Shown here piece by piece: positions 1 through 12,056 of a stretch of DNA of 64,000 bases. The position numbers and the translations under genes are program-made. The stretch comes from Pseudonectria foliicola (taxonomy: Eukaryota; Ascomycota; Sordariomycetes; Hypocreales; Nectriaceae). The stretch lies in NCBI GenBank assembly GCA_003693505.1, contig QUZD01000077.1, positions 372,001 to 436,000 of the forward strand, given 5' to 3'. A model generated the notes under the pieces. That model ran no database searches and was not told the origin of the DNA. It saw nothing but the letters and a program-made list of their open reading frames with translations. The first letter of the stretch is position 1. Every line of letters starts with the position of its first letter.

Positions 1-1069
1 TTAGACGGGCCCAGGGGAAATAAGTACGTATGTACATACAGGATCTGTACAGCGAAGGAAGTGGACATGCTACAGCATGACTTGGAGGACTTGGCTTCTT
101 TTTCCTGTCGTACGCAATGCACTGTACAGGTTGTTGTAGTAGCTACAGGCTACAGTGCCATATCGGCAGGCCAGCAGATACTGTACATACAATAGGGGAG
201 GATGGATGGATGCTGGTACTAACGCTGGCGTTCAACGCTTGATGCTGGCCTTTGCGATGACGCGTAGGCTCTTGAGGGCTTACATACCACATACCTACAG
301 TAATAAGGCACTCTACTGTACTACTGCAATTAGCCTGCTCCCCAGCGTTTGGCTCGTATCCCAGAGCGGAACAAGATTTTCCACATCTGATGTTCGCGGT
401 GATCGTCAAGGGCTCCTGTAGATCGGATCCATCGTCGACGTCAGTGAGCGTGGGCTCAGGCACCATCTGGGCTACTGTGCATAGTAATTACAGATTACCT
501 CCAATACCCCTGGCCTGGCCTGGTCGGGAATGGTCTGGCCTACAAATACATATTTGCCTAGTTTGTGCCGGAACTAGGCGCCTACTTTGTACCTACCTAC
601 CGTTACAGACTACGTGGTTGGTAATTCGTGTTGTAATGTACACTTGCTCAGCGTTGGGTGGGGGAGAGGGGGATGGATACGACATCCCCCACAAGTATAC
701 GGAGTAGTAGTAGACTTACCTAGGCGGGCACTGCAATCACCGTTGGTCTGGTTTCCGAGTCGCGCAACACGAAGACTTCGTCTCTTACACAGCAATCGCC
801 CAGCTGGCTTGGCAGTTGCCAGTTTGTCACTCACCACGCGCGCTTGTTGACGGGGCGGCAATGACGGATAACGGGGAACGGGGGCTCGGAGTGTGGCTGG
901 CTGGGACATGGCGCTTTCTCTGCCTTGACCGTGTATGTATTGCTTGCACCTGCGCAGGATCATCTGACTCCAGTGGAGTCTAGTCTAGTCGAGTCGAGTC
1001 AAGTCGAGTTGTTGTTTGCGAGATGCTCCCCAAATGCAAATGGCAACCCAAAAGCACAGGGCTGTGGTG

Positions 1070-1092
1070 TGGTGGTGGTGGTGGTGGTGGTG
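1070..1092. repeat. GTG trinucleotide microsatellite
   Basis: Uninterrupted run of GTG/GGT units between AC-rich and GA-rich sequence; intergenic. Confidence 0.8.
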
Positions 1093-1780
1093 GAGGAGGG
1101 AGCACGTACCCGTGCTGTACGTATCCCCAAGTCTGATGGTCGTGTAGCCGATTGGACGCGTCCTCAGCCGGACTACCTACCTACCTACGATGCCACCCAC
1201 TACAGTAATGAAGCTAATTGTTGCTGTACGGGTGTCGGCTGGTCATTGGTCTTTGCAATGGTAAGTTTGGTAAGGTACAGTACCTACAGGCATGCCTAAC
1301 CTAGGCCTAGTGGGGCCCAGCTCAGGTACAATGCCAGACTTGGGAAGCAGAGAGCAGTCTGTTGCATGCAGAGTGGACACGCATTCGCATTGCCCAAAGT
1401 ACCTCTAGCTGCAACTCTAACACGAAGCAGGCAGCATTGCACTGCTCCGACTGCATACTCGCTCGTGTCCACCTGCATCCATGCCTAGGTACCTAGGTAG
1501 GTACCTTGCGTACCTATCTAATACTCCGTAAGTTAGGTAATCTGTACCTACCTACCTGTAAGAGATGCTCTGCCGTACCGGTCAGCCGGAAAGCTGGAAA
1601 GCCAAGTGGACAGGGAAGGGGGAACAAGGAAGGAAGAAAAAAAGAAGGAAAAAAAAAAAGAAGGGGTCACAGTGGTGGAGAGTGGGCGCTAGTCTGTGTT
1701 GCATTGCGTTCAAGTTGTTACCGTGGATGGATGCAGCGCCCACAGCCAGTTCTGCCAGTCTTGCCAGTGCTCCAGTCGGG

Positions 1781-1836
1781 TGCTCCAGTGCTCCAGTGCT
1801 CCAGTGCTCCAGTGCTCCAGTGCTCCAGTGTTCCAG
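1781..1836. repeat. 8-bp tandem repeat, unit TGCTCCAG
   Basis: Six perfect adjacent copies of TGCTCCAG run from 1781 to 1828. A seventh, TGTTCCAG, and looser copies follow. The array is intergenic and keeps open frames in several phases only because of its composition. Confidence 0.9.
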
Positions 1837-3002
1837 TTGTTCCAGTGAGTTCAGTCCACTGTCTGACAGTGAGACATGGGCGGTACCCGCTAGCTAATCC
1901 ACCACCCATCCACCTCGATACGGTGCTCCGATCTCCACTAGCCGACCCGCCCGCTTGCTGTTCCGCCATCACATGTTGTCTCTGTGCTTCGCGGCCGGCC
2001 TGACTAGGTAGCTGCCTGTACGGTACGTACGGTACTCCGCAAGTCCGTACACATACTTGGGAGACGCAATAGGGGCAGCCGGCAGAGGATGTAGATAGCC
2101 AGCTGCTGGCAAGTGATAGAAATCATCACCCAAGATAGGTGCCTCCCCTCCCCTAGGGACCTTACACAGGTACTGTAGGTAGTGTGTAGAGGCTGCCAGC
2201 GCAGACCAGTCTGTGCACTGTGCCTGGTCCCCTGGGCCCAGGCGCTCTACTTCGTACATACATACACACATCAGGTACCTAGGTGCCTAGTAAGTGTATG
2301 CCCTGTGGAGCGCGTCCCTGGACTGCATCCGCACCGCCTCCGTATATCCCGTATGCGGCACCCTGCTGGCATGGGCTTGCCTGCTGCTTGACGAGATCTC
2401 TCATCCACTCTGCCATCCAGGCCACTCACCTCGAGTGGTAGCCGCGCATACTGTACCATTCATATTGTACAGTCAGTACGTCGTCGTGCGTCGTACAGAT
2501 TGCAGGTTACAGATTGGTACATGCACATGTACTCCGTACAGGAGTCGTAGTGCTGTACCTGGCCCGGCAATGGCAAGCCTGGCATGGCATGGCTGGGTGC
2601 TGCGTGCACCTTCACCTAGGTACCTACCGTAGGTATGATGCTATCCAGGCTAGCAGATAAATGGACGGGCAAGCCGGTTTGGCCGATTGATTAATCAAAC
2701 ATCCCTCTCCTTATGTGCCAATCAAGAAAAGACTTACGACCATCGCACAGTCTTTCCCACTCCTTTCTGCCATGGCCATGATGTCGCACGCGCCTCAAGT
2801 ATATCACCAGCCAGCTGGGCCAAGGCACATACTGTACTTTACCTCCCAGAAGCAACCAGCAGTACAGATTACTGGCCGTACAGATTACCAGTAACACAAC
2901 ACCCAGCAACTGAACTGCTGCCACCCGCCAACTCCATCCACACCCCATCCACATCATCCACCCAATCCACCACACCACACCCACACCATAGCCCATCTAT
3001 GT

Positions 3003-3044
3003 ATCCATCCATCCATCCATCCCTCCATCCCTCCATCCATCCCT
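3003..3044. repeat. CCAT/CCCT tetranucleotide microsatellite
   Basis: Repeated CATC units with two CCCT interruptions. The same CCAT-type repeat recurs near 20,014 and 54,551. Confidence 0.85.
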
Positions 3045-4264
3045 CGCTCCCAAAATATCTTCCCACGAGGCTCTGCTCTGCTCTGCGCTGCTCTACTCGG
3101 CGCTGCCCTGTCCTGCTCTGCCAGATCATCATCTACCAAGTACTGATCCAACTGGCCCACGCCGTTTTTGTTGCACCTTTTTACTGTACTGTAGCTGCCG
3201 CTAGATCCCTTGTATCCGCATTCCTAAAACCACTGCGTCGTCTACATCCGTCCTCGTTCCCCCGGTCGACCAGACCGTGCATCTCACTCCGGCGCATGCA
3301 CAGTCTGACCAGCCGTCTCCCGCACAGTGACGCCTGGCCCTCGAACTTCCCGTCGGGCCACCCGCTTCCATCACACCTCTTCTCCCATTCAACCACCTCC
3401 TCAACCAAGCCTCCTCAACCCTAATCATTGCCCTCCGCCAGCGGTTTTGTCGCTGTCCATTTCCGTGTTGCACTTGCTGTCGTTGTCATTGTCGTTGTCG
3501 TCGCCGCCGCCGTCCTCCTTCGCCTCGCCTCGCCTCTCGCCTCGCCCTGCTTTTGCCTTGCCTGCTTCTTCGCCTACTTTCCAACATCTGCTCGTTCTTG
3601 ACAGTCTAGCGACTTCTCCTAATGCCGACCTCGCGTTCTCGAGATTAATGTGAGTCCCAACCCTTCCTTGTTCCCCTATAGTCTAGGCGGGCACATGCCG
3701 GCTCCGTCCAGCCCGCCTCTCCGCTTTCGACCAAAACACCATGCCATGGCCTGTTTCCCTGCCTCGCCGGCCGAATAAAGTCTCGCATCCAGCTTCTGTC
3801 TCTTTCAACCCGATCCGCTTCCGCTTCCGCTTCCACTCCCACTCCCACTTCCGCATCCGCTTCCGCTTCCGCGCCACCCTTCTCGGCACCATTGTTACAT
3901 GCTGCACTGCTCTCCGCCTCTTACAAGGCTCCGCTGACCTGGCACCTCGCACCATGTAGTCATCCGTTGCTGCGACTTTCACCCCGCTGCCTTGACGCCA
4001 TCTCCCTCGACTCTTCTCCTCGTTGCACCGTTCCGGAGCCCTCCCACTGGGTCTCCCGATTGCACTACCGATTGCACTACCGATCACAAGCAAATCACCC
4101 CCCCTTCTGCCCTCGTCCTGTACCCGTCGAGCCATCTTCTGTCCACCTCGCGCCCCCGCGTACGAGCAGCCTCTCTCGATTGCTGCTCCATCCCGCTCGC
4201 TACCTTGCTTGACCTGACCTGAGCTTTACATTCATCTAGTCTCAGACCTCTGCCCGCCTTCTTT

Positions 4265-7088
4265 ATGCCTAGATTCGGAGTTGCCTTCAATCGGCGGAAG
4301 TCTACCGCCGCAGCAGAGGAGTTGCAGATCGCTCAGGGAGCCAGTGAGCACTCGTCGTTTCGCGTCCTTGAGAGGACAGATCCTTCGGTAGTCAAATCAT
4401 TTGACGGCGGTGCTAGAATGGCAAGAGCTTCCGCTCCTCAAACGCCCAAGCACAACAACATTGATCTGCACATTGACGATAACATGTTTGCTGATCTCAA
4501 AGCCAACAACCGGTGAGTCGGTCCCACATCTCAGGATGCCCCCAGAACACCCAAACGTCAGCTGCTGCCCTCACACGTTTGCTCGCGTTGGCTTCCCTCC
4601 CTTTGCTTGTATAAACCGTCGTGGACTTGGCCGCTGACTCTTCGTCAGGGGAAGTGGGGCTTCCAATACCACCAAGGCCACATCGACTGATACCTCATCG
4701 CGACACAGCAATGCCTCGACTGCTCCATCTTCCGCCGACTTTGCCGCGTTCGACGACTCGAAACATGGCGGCAAGAAGACTGTTCACGACACGCCTCCTC
4801 GCGGCCAAAAGTCAGGTGCCTCTAGCTTTCTGAACCGGGCCGGTCGTACCTTTTCCTTTGGTCAGAAGAAGTCGAGCATATCGAGTGCGAGTTCCATTGT
4901 TCCTCCAGATGCCCCGCCTATCCCGTCGATCCGACACGAGGACTATGGTGGCAGGGCGAGAGGAATGACCGATTCCACCGCCAGTACGGCGACTCCACCA
5001 AAGCTAGAGGAGAGCGGCAATATGGATCTGGGTGGAGATTTTGGGTCCATGTTCTCAACCTTTGACAAACGAGCAAGCATGGCTACGCTGAGGAATCTGG
5101 ATGGATCCTCCGCCCCTCGCTCGCTAACCGGCAACCGCCCAATTCAACCAGCTCCCTTGGCGATCAACAAGGTCGACAGGGCAGACAAGACTGAGCCCGT
5201 ATCTGAATCATGGACCAGCCGTACGTCAAACGACAAGCTCATTGATTCCGGTTCCAGTTCGCCCGAGTCTGATGTTCCGCCGCCCGTACCGCGCCATCAA
5301 ACGTCATTTAAACAATCGAACCGCCCATCGGACATTATCGAGGATGAAGACACCAAGCTCTTACAAGACTCGATTGCTGTAGGGCAGCTTCTTGACGAAT
5401 CCAACAACGACTACTCCTCCCGAGGTGGATGGAGACAAGAGGAGGACAGTTATGCACCTTTGTCAAGGAGGCCGCTGAATTCCAGCTTCAAGAGGGGAGA
5501 CGACAATCTGTTTGAAGGTACACCCTCGCATACCGCAAGAAGCATCCCGCGATTCACGACCACCCGGCCTGCCAGTCCACCGCAGACGAAGGTCATGACC
5601 CCCGCCCAATTCGAAAAATACCGACAGGATAAGGAGCGGCAAGGCGTGAGCGAACAGGCTTACCGAGCGGCCAGTAATGATGATGAAGACGACATCAACT
5701 ACGATGACGATGATGACGAGTTGGAAAAGTCTAGGCAACAGGCAAAGCAAAGAAGGAAGCAGGAGGCCCACATGGCTGTCTATAGGCAGCAGATGATGAA
5801 GGTCACTGGGGAGCAGCCCGACATGCACGCTTCGGAGCGACAGTCCATCGTGCCGCTGTCAGCCAGTGCCACCCACCTTGGTCACCTGAAGGCGCCATCT
5901 CCTGGTCCCCCTACCGGAATATCTGACGAGGACGACGATGAGGAGGTTCCTCTGGCTATTCTCCAGGCTCATGGCTTCCCAAGCAAGAACCGACCACCTA
6001 CTCGGCTAAGCACGATGGGTTCGAACCCCAACCTGCGAGCTTCTGTTCAACTCCAGCCAAGGCCCGTATCCATGGGGGCGGACCCTTCGCAGATCCCTGC
6101 CAATCAGCGCCATTCGACCCTGCCCGCGTTCGCCCGCAACCTTCCTCAGGATCCGTTTGTCGGTGCTGGCATCGCTCAGCCCGCCATGAGAGAGTCCCTA
6201 AGTTTCGGTGGTGGGATACCCCCTTCACAGACCCAACAGTCTATTCCCCATGGCGGCCTGGTTGGCGTCATTGCGAATGAGGAACGTTCACGGGCAATGC
6301 GCCGCGGTAACGTACTTCCTGAGGTTATTCAAAGAAACTCGACCTTTGACCCCACGCCAGGATCCATGATGCATGGAATGCACGGATCGCAAAGCATGCA
6401 GGGCATGCAGGGCATGCCTATGATGGCTCCTCCCATGCCGCAACCAATGCTCAGCGTCGGAGATCAAGCACAGCTGCAAATGACCCAGCAGATGTCACAG
6501 TTTATGCAAATGCAGATGCAGTTTATGCAGATGATGGCCACCACGCAGCAAGGTGGCGGTGCTCCGCAACTGTATGCGCCTTATGGAGGTCTCGCGGCCA
6601 CGCAGTCCATGAACGACCTCTCATCGCAACACTCGACGATGATGGAGCCGACGTTGGAGCCACCGCGTCGACTCGACCCTGGAATGCGCACTATGAGCAT
6701 GATCCAGCCCAGTTCAGCATCGTTTGCTCAGCAACCCGGATATGCAGGCTCCGTTCATGGCATGGGCATGGGCACGGGCTACACGCCCTCAATCGCTCCA
6801 TCTGAACGAAGCAACGTCGGTCTACCTGGCCGATACAGGCCGGTGTCGCAGGCCGTAGCACCGTCAGCTGTCGACGCCCATCGTCGAACAAGCACCATGT
6901 CCGGTGCTATTGGACGTTGGGATGAGCACAAGCCCAAGGCAACCATCAATATCATTGGACCGAACGGAGATGGCTCAGACGACGACGACGAGGAAGGTTG
7001 GGAGGCAATGAAGGCTAAGAGAGACAAGAAACGATCGATTTGGAAAAGCAAGAAGAGCTACGGCAATGAAGTGAGCACGATGATTTGA
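4265..7088 (+). CDS. Large low-complexity fungal protein of unknown function, two exons, 895 aa
   Basis: Exon 1 is 4265-4512 and exon 2 is 4649-7088, joined across a 136-bp GTGAGT...CAG intron that keeps the frame (CG|G, Arg). The start is the first ATG after a CT-rich leader and gives a basic N-terminus beginning MPRFGVAF. The protein is mostly disordered: Ser/Thr/Pro-rich, with acidic Asp/Glu runs near residues 430 and 510, a charged stretch after MTPAQFEKYR that looks able to form a coiled coil, a Met/Gln/Gly-rich segment around residues 650-720 (repeats of GMQ and FMQM type), and a lysine-rich tail following an acidic DDDDEE patch. I see no catalytic motif, membrane segment or signal peptide. 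The layout suggests a scaffold or condensate-type cytoplasmic protein, but that is inference from composition. The coding call is firm; the function is unknown. Confidence 0.85.
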
Positions 7089-7539
7089 TTCAGACGTCAT
7101 CTGGCCGAGGTAATACTCTGGAAGATTGGATTTACACACCGTGCACTGGTGTATATGTGATGCAGGAGATGTGTGGGATGGAAAACTGTTTTTGGTTGAT
7201 CTTTTGTATATTCTAGAACCAATTTCTTTTTTTGGATTTGGGCGTCGCAGGGAAAGAAACGGCGAGCGCCGACTCGCTCCGATCTCGTGTCTGGTGCATG
7301 ATAGATACAGCTCTATACCGCTAATTGGATAATCTGAGGGTCGTTGTTCACTTGACCCTCGCATGATCACGGAATAGGTGATATACTTATCCCCAAATGA
7401 ACGTGACGTTAACTTTGCTTCATTGGACCGTCTCTTGACTGGGGACTCTGTAGTCTGTCCAACTGGTATTCTTAGTTGGAACCCTTGCCGGTGTTTACTT
7501 TCTTCTTCTGTTCCTCTTGCACCCCCATCGATGGCCGGC
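7089..7539. other. Convergent 3' intergenic region
   Basis: Lies between the 3' ends of the 4265-7088 gene (+) and the lumazine synthase gene (-). It should hold both 3' untranslated regions and terminators. No gene or clear motif seen. Confidence 0.6.
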
Positions 7540-8260
7540 TTATCCCTCAATGGTTCCGTTGGCCCATTCCCTCTTCTTCACACCCATCTCCACGGCGGCC
7601 ATACCCCAGTCCTCGCCATGGTTGTGGCCCTTGCCGTCCACGCCGGCGCGTGCCTTTGCCTGCTCCTCAGTCAGGACAGTGAGAACGCCGAGAATGACGG
7701 GAACACCGGTGTCGAGCTGGACGCGCATGAGACCTTGGCAGGTGGAGTCGGCAATATACTCAAAGTGCATAGTCTCGCCCTTGATGAGGACGCCGATAGC
7801 AACAATGGCGTCAAAGGCACCGGAAGTGGAAGCTTGAGGCATGGAGGTGAGGTCGGTCGTCGATGATGCGAGGAGGTCAGTGGCCGACGGGCCGCCAGTA
7901 GAAGTGCTTTGGATCTGCGAGGCAGAGAAAAGGCTATCGTTCCCCAGCAAACGATGCCGATACGTCAGCAAAAACGACTCCCCCAAGAAACCGGAGCTCA
8001 ATCAGGGTTCGCGAGCATGGCTCGAGATGCTGCGCGCGCATCGTTGCTCCAACTTACCGTTGGACAGCAATGGGAAGCTCCCAAGAGCCTGGGCAAGACT
8101 GCACGACAATGTTGGACTCCTTGACGCCGCAGGACAGCAGCTTCTCCTTGGTGCCGGCGACGAGGGGCTCGATGATGGTCGAGTTCCAGCGGGCGTGGAC
8201 GATGGCGATGCGCAGGGCGGAGCCATCGTGCTGCTGGGGGGTAGGGCCCTTGAGCGACAT
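7540..8260 (-). CDS. RIB4: 6,7-dimethyl-8-ribityllumazine synthase, two exons, 198 aa
   Basis: Catalyses the penultimate step of riboflavin synthesis, condensing 5-amino-6-ribitylamino-uracil with 3,4-dihydroxy-2-butanone 4-phosphate. Exon 1 is 8260-8058 and exon 2 is 7933-7540; the 124-bp intron has a GTAAGT donor and an ATAG acceptor and joins AVQR to LFSASQ. Family signatures visible are the N-terminal ARWN substrate segment, the PGSWELP loop, the AFDAIVAIGVLIKGET block with the phosphate/active-site region, and the TGVPVILGVLT block. The length fits fungal enzymes, which have an insert after the PGSWELP block; here it is the Ser/Thr-rich STSTGGPSATDLL stretch. An upstream in-frame ATG would add 30 residues encoded by a GTTGA repeat, so I chose the ATG giving MSLKGP. 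The gene is divergent from the MutL homologue, with about 0.7 kb between starts. Confidence 0.95.
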
Positions 8261-8978
8261 GTTGGTTGAGTGTGTGGGGGCGACGGGGTGTTGAGTTGAG
8301 TTGAGTTGAGTTGAGTTGAGATAGGCGGTGCTACGGCGGAGCGCGGACAATCCGAGTCGTTGAAGGAAGAGGATGTGAAGATGGAAGACGAAGAAAGCGT
8401 CTAGTATGCCAAGTTGAACTTGGAAGAGAGAGAGATAGAGAGCTCTCGCTGCTTGGTAATGCGGGGCGGACGACAGCGGGGTTGCGCGGCCAGTCTAACC
8501 CGGGACGTCACAGTACGTCTGTCGCAGCTCCAATCGCCAATGCAGGGTCCCTGGATTGAGCTTCAATCTTGGGTACCGGGTACCTGAGTACCTAAGGTAC
8601 AGTGCCTTAGTACTGCACGGTACCTGTAGCGGGTACTACTGTAGGCAGGTAAGGTAGGTACCTCACGGGCTTACACCTCGCTTCGTAGCTGCCGCCTGGT
8701 GCCAATGAGATCTGAACCTCCAGATCGGGAAGGCAGGCACGTCGGGGATTTGTTCCTTCCCGCACGCATCTAAGAGCTGCCAATCTGACAACGTGTTAAA
8801 TCGCATGAAAAGCACGCGACCAGCAAGATGCTTCTCTCATCTTCCTCTGGTTTTCTTCCTTTGAGTCGCCTTGCCAGGCCGCCATTCCCGTTCTCCTTAG
8901 CCAATTCATTCCCCATGACTTGCAACTCGAATTGAAAGCGTTGCCCCAGTATACACAATACGCATAGCAATCCAGGTC
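8261..8978. other. Divergent promoter region between RIB4 and the MutL homologue
   Basis: This 718-bp gap must hold both promoters. It contains a GTTGA pentanucleotide repeat close to the RIB4 start and, around 8575-8670, a cluster of GGTACC/TACCTGAG/GTACTGTA-type short palindromes. I see no convincing TATA box. Confidence 0.5.
8290..8320. repeat. GTTGA pentanucleotide microsatellite
   Basis: Six tandem units immediately upstream of the RIB4 start codon, so probably in its 5' leader. Confidence 0.85.
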
Positions 8979-11900
8979 ATGGCTATTACTGCCCTTCCTC
9001 CGTCGACGGTCCGCCTACTCGGGGCTTCCGTCTCCGTCACAAATCCAGTCTCACTTGTCAAAGAGCTTGTGGACAACAGTGTTGATGCCGGGGCCGCCAC
9101 GATTGAGATTGTCGTCTCGCCAAACACCTTGGACAAAATCCAGGTCCGCGACAATGGCAGTGGTATCCAGGTTCGGGACTTTGACTCCCTTGGCCGTCGC
9201 GCCCATACCAGCAAGCTAGAGACTTTTGATCAACTGGAAATCAAGGGTGGGCAGACGTTGGGCTTTCGCGGCGAAGCGTTGGCAAGCATCAACAATCTTG
9301 CCACTGTCAAAGTGACGACCCGGACAACTCAGGATCCCGTGGCATCCCTGCTCATCCTCAATTCTGGCGTCGGCGGAGTCGCCAAGAGACAACCAGTATC
9401 GGCACCGGTAGGAACTACGGTTCAGGTGATAGACATATTCAAACACATTCCGGTAAGGAGACAGAAGCACCAAAAAGAAGGCCAAAAAACACTTTCAGCA
9501 ATCAAGTCACTGCTGCACACCTATGCCATGGCCATCCCACCTATCAAGCTCTCGCTCAAGATTTCTGGAGATCAAGCCCATTCATGGTCTTACTCGCCAT
9601 CCTCTATCCCCACGTCCCGTGATGCAGTCACACAAACTTTCGGCCACGCCCTTGCTGCACAACTTATTGAAACCAAAACCGCATTGACTTCTGCGCATGA
9701 AACAGACTCTACAGATGCGGTGAACCCCATGCTCAGAGCGCTGCTCCCAAGACCCAACGGTGCGCTGAACATTGTCAAGGATAAAGGGGCGTTCATTTCA
9801 GTCGATTCGAGACCAATCTCATCCTCCAGAGGCATAGGCAAGAAGATTACTGCTATTTTCAGGTCCAACATTAACAGGGCATGGCACAACTCTGGCCATA
9901 CAACCAAGCTAACAAGACCTTTTATGCAGCTCAGTATCGATTGCGCTTCGGGCTGGTACGATGTCAACGTCTCGCCCTTGAAGGATGAGCTTCTTTTCAA
10001 AAATGAGGAAAACCTACTTGGATGTTTTGGTAAACTATGCGATTCCATATATAGCTGCTCAGCACTACCTTCAACTGCGTCGTCAGAGCATGGGGGCACC
10101 GAGGACCAACATTTGGGAGCTGCTGAGCAGACACCCTTCATCGGCATCTGTCGGGGCCAGGAGCTGCCTCATAACAGGAACGAAATGTTTTATAGTGGGA
10201 CGAATGCCGAGGGTACGGAGGACTATGACTTGACCGAAGACTCTGAACTACTTAATGCTCTCAACCTTGTTGCAGAAACAGGGTCCGAAAATACAGCACA
10301 AGGATCTGAAGAACTGGCCCCAAAGCCAGAGATGACAGCGAAGGACCGAGAAGAATTTCAAAAACAATGGCCTCAAGATAAACCTGAAGTTGTAGCTCAG
10401 GTTACCCGAAAGGAAGTGATGATGCGGACTTCTATGACGGTTAATCTTGCGCGCAATGACAGCAACACCAGCGACGATGCCTCGTCAGGACTGGTTTCTG
10501 TCCAAGTTCCCATCAAGCATAAGTCACCCGAAAGAACCGAAGCCTTTCGGCCTCAGAACTATTCTCTTGCTCGTACACCAGTCCGTTCATTCGAGGATAT
10601 TGGTCTCTACCTCAAACCCAAACGAAACCAGATAATACAAATTGCTTTGGATGAAACAGCCACAGCAGGAGATGCAGAAGGGTCGGATGCATCCAGAGCA
10701 CCTGGACAACCGCGGATTGGGCGTCAACCCCTGACAGAGTTATCCGACTCGGCTTTGAATGTTCTTCAGGGGGAAGCAGATACTCTATCTCAAGCCTCCA
10801 GCTCGGAGCCAGAGGTTGTGCGGCCCCATTATGTCGCACCAGGACATTTCGACGTGCCAAACATCAGACCAAACATTGATACTTATGACAGCGAAGACGA
10901 CGAGTCTGTACTTGAGAGCCTGGCGGTGCGCACAGTACCACAAGGCAGCACGTCATCATCAGCCAGGCGAGGTGAACGCGCAGCTCGTACGACCCGTGAT
11001 ATGGGCTCTTACTCGCTCCAGACGCCCCCGTACTCAAACCCTTTGCGACGTGAGAGAATGCCGAATTCCCAACCGGGCTTACAGGGATTTTCCGTGCCAG
11101 CAGTAGTACCGCGAGCTCTACTGTCCCCCACAGACCAGTCTAAGAGCACATTGGACAGTGGTGAGCCCAGAGAACTTCCCATCGCGTACAGGGGTTCATT
11201 ACAAGGCTTTACAACACCTCTACGTCAGCGTCGTGGACCTGTTTCTGTTCCACCGACTACAACCTCCATCAGAAATCAAAGAAATACCGTTGGTATGGGA
11301 ATGTCTGAGACAGCACGGCAGAGAGGCTAGTGGTCCTCGAGAGGCGTCAAAACAAGCGAAGAAATTGATGTGGAAAGTTCTCCGCTTGTGAGAGCTGCTT
11401 CGAGGTCGGTATTCTTAGATGAAGATGACATTGACGTTGGTGAACGCTCGAGATGTCTGGCAGGTCATCGTGAGCCATGGTCACATGCCGCTCAAGCATT
11501 GCTGATGCAAACACCGCCGCCAGCCGATTCGATTTCAAATACGGCCAGCGACAGCGAGAGTGGCCAAGACCCCAAGGACCCAAGGGCTGGGAAGGAAAGA
11601 GAGACATGTACGACTGCGTCCACGGCGGCAATGGTAGGGCGAAAACGAAGTCGGCCGAACGAAGAGCTGGTCAGTCTGGATCCTCATACCACCCCCTCAC
11701 ATTGTGCACGCCGAAAGCAGTCAAGAACGCAAAGTGGACGACCAAGTCGCCTCGCCTCGAAGAGGCTGCCGTTGGAGTCGATACCAAGCGAGCAACAAAT
11801 GCACCGTTGCTCCCTAAAGCTCGATATCAGTGTTCATAGTTTGGCAAATACGATGTCGAACTATCTCGCCATGGGGAGAAGCGCGACATTGAGAACCTAT

Positions 11901-12056
11901 GATATAGAAAAGCCTTTGAAATTCGGAGGGACGGAAGAGGTGGCTCCTATCCAGATGCTACTTGAGCGTGCTGTTGATGCTTGGCTAGGGACAGAGACAA
12001 ACCTAGAGGTGGAATATACCCTACATACGACGTTCAAAGGGAAATCTAAGGTGTAA
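8979..12056 (+). CDS. MLH2: MutL homologue of the MLH2 / human PMS1 type, with an in-frame TAG or very short intron
   Basis: Mismatch-repair MutL family, expected to pair with Mlh1 in the nucleus. The N-terminus has the complete GHKL ATPase: KELVDNS (Glu29, Asn33), DNGSGI (58-63), GFRGEAL (95-101) and the FKHIPVRRQ segment. The opening ALPPSTVRLL resembles human PMS1 and yeast Mlh2 rather than Mlh1 or yeast Pms1. I see no DQHAxxExxxE endonuclease motif, which fits Mlh2. The frame from 8979 stops at TAG 11328-11330 (783 aa), but the same frame is open again from 11331 to 12056 (241 codons plus stop) with serine-rich, protein-like sequence. A 42-bp intron at 11289-11330 (GTTGGT...CTAG) would remove the stop and give 1011 aa; a 69-bp intron at 11293-11361 (GTATGG...GAAG) is an alternative. 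If neither is spliced, the gene has a premature stop. Family call firm; 3' structure unresolved. Confidence 0.85.

Larger units (their letters stand above)
1..4264. other. Intergenic region with no supportable gene
   Basis: No open frame here has a credible ATG start, codon bias or protein character; the longest (about 2.7-3.4 kb) opens at TTG and is made of translated CCAT repeats. The stretch holds microsatellites, TACCTAGGTACC-like palindromes and several copies of TACGGAGTA and TACAGATTAC. From about 3.45 kb it becomes CT-rich and probably contains the promoter and long 5' leader of the gene that starts at 4265. A donor-like GTGAGT near 3651 could start a leader intron, but I cannot place its acceptor. 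Confidence 0.6.

Noticed and set aside
2687..3424. 245-codon open frame on the plus strand
   Set aside because: It opens at TTG, not ATG, and its body is translated CCAT repeats with Ser/His/Pro bias; no domain or coding signature.
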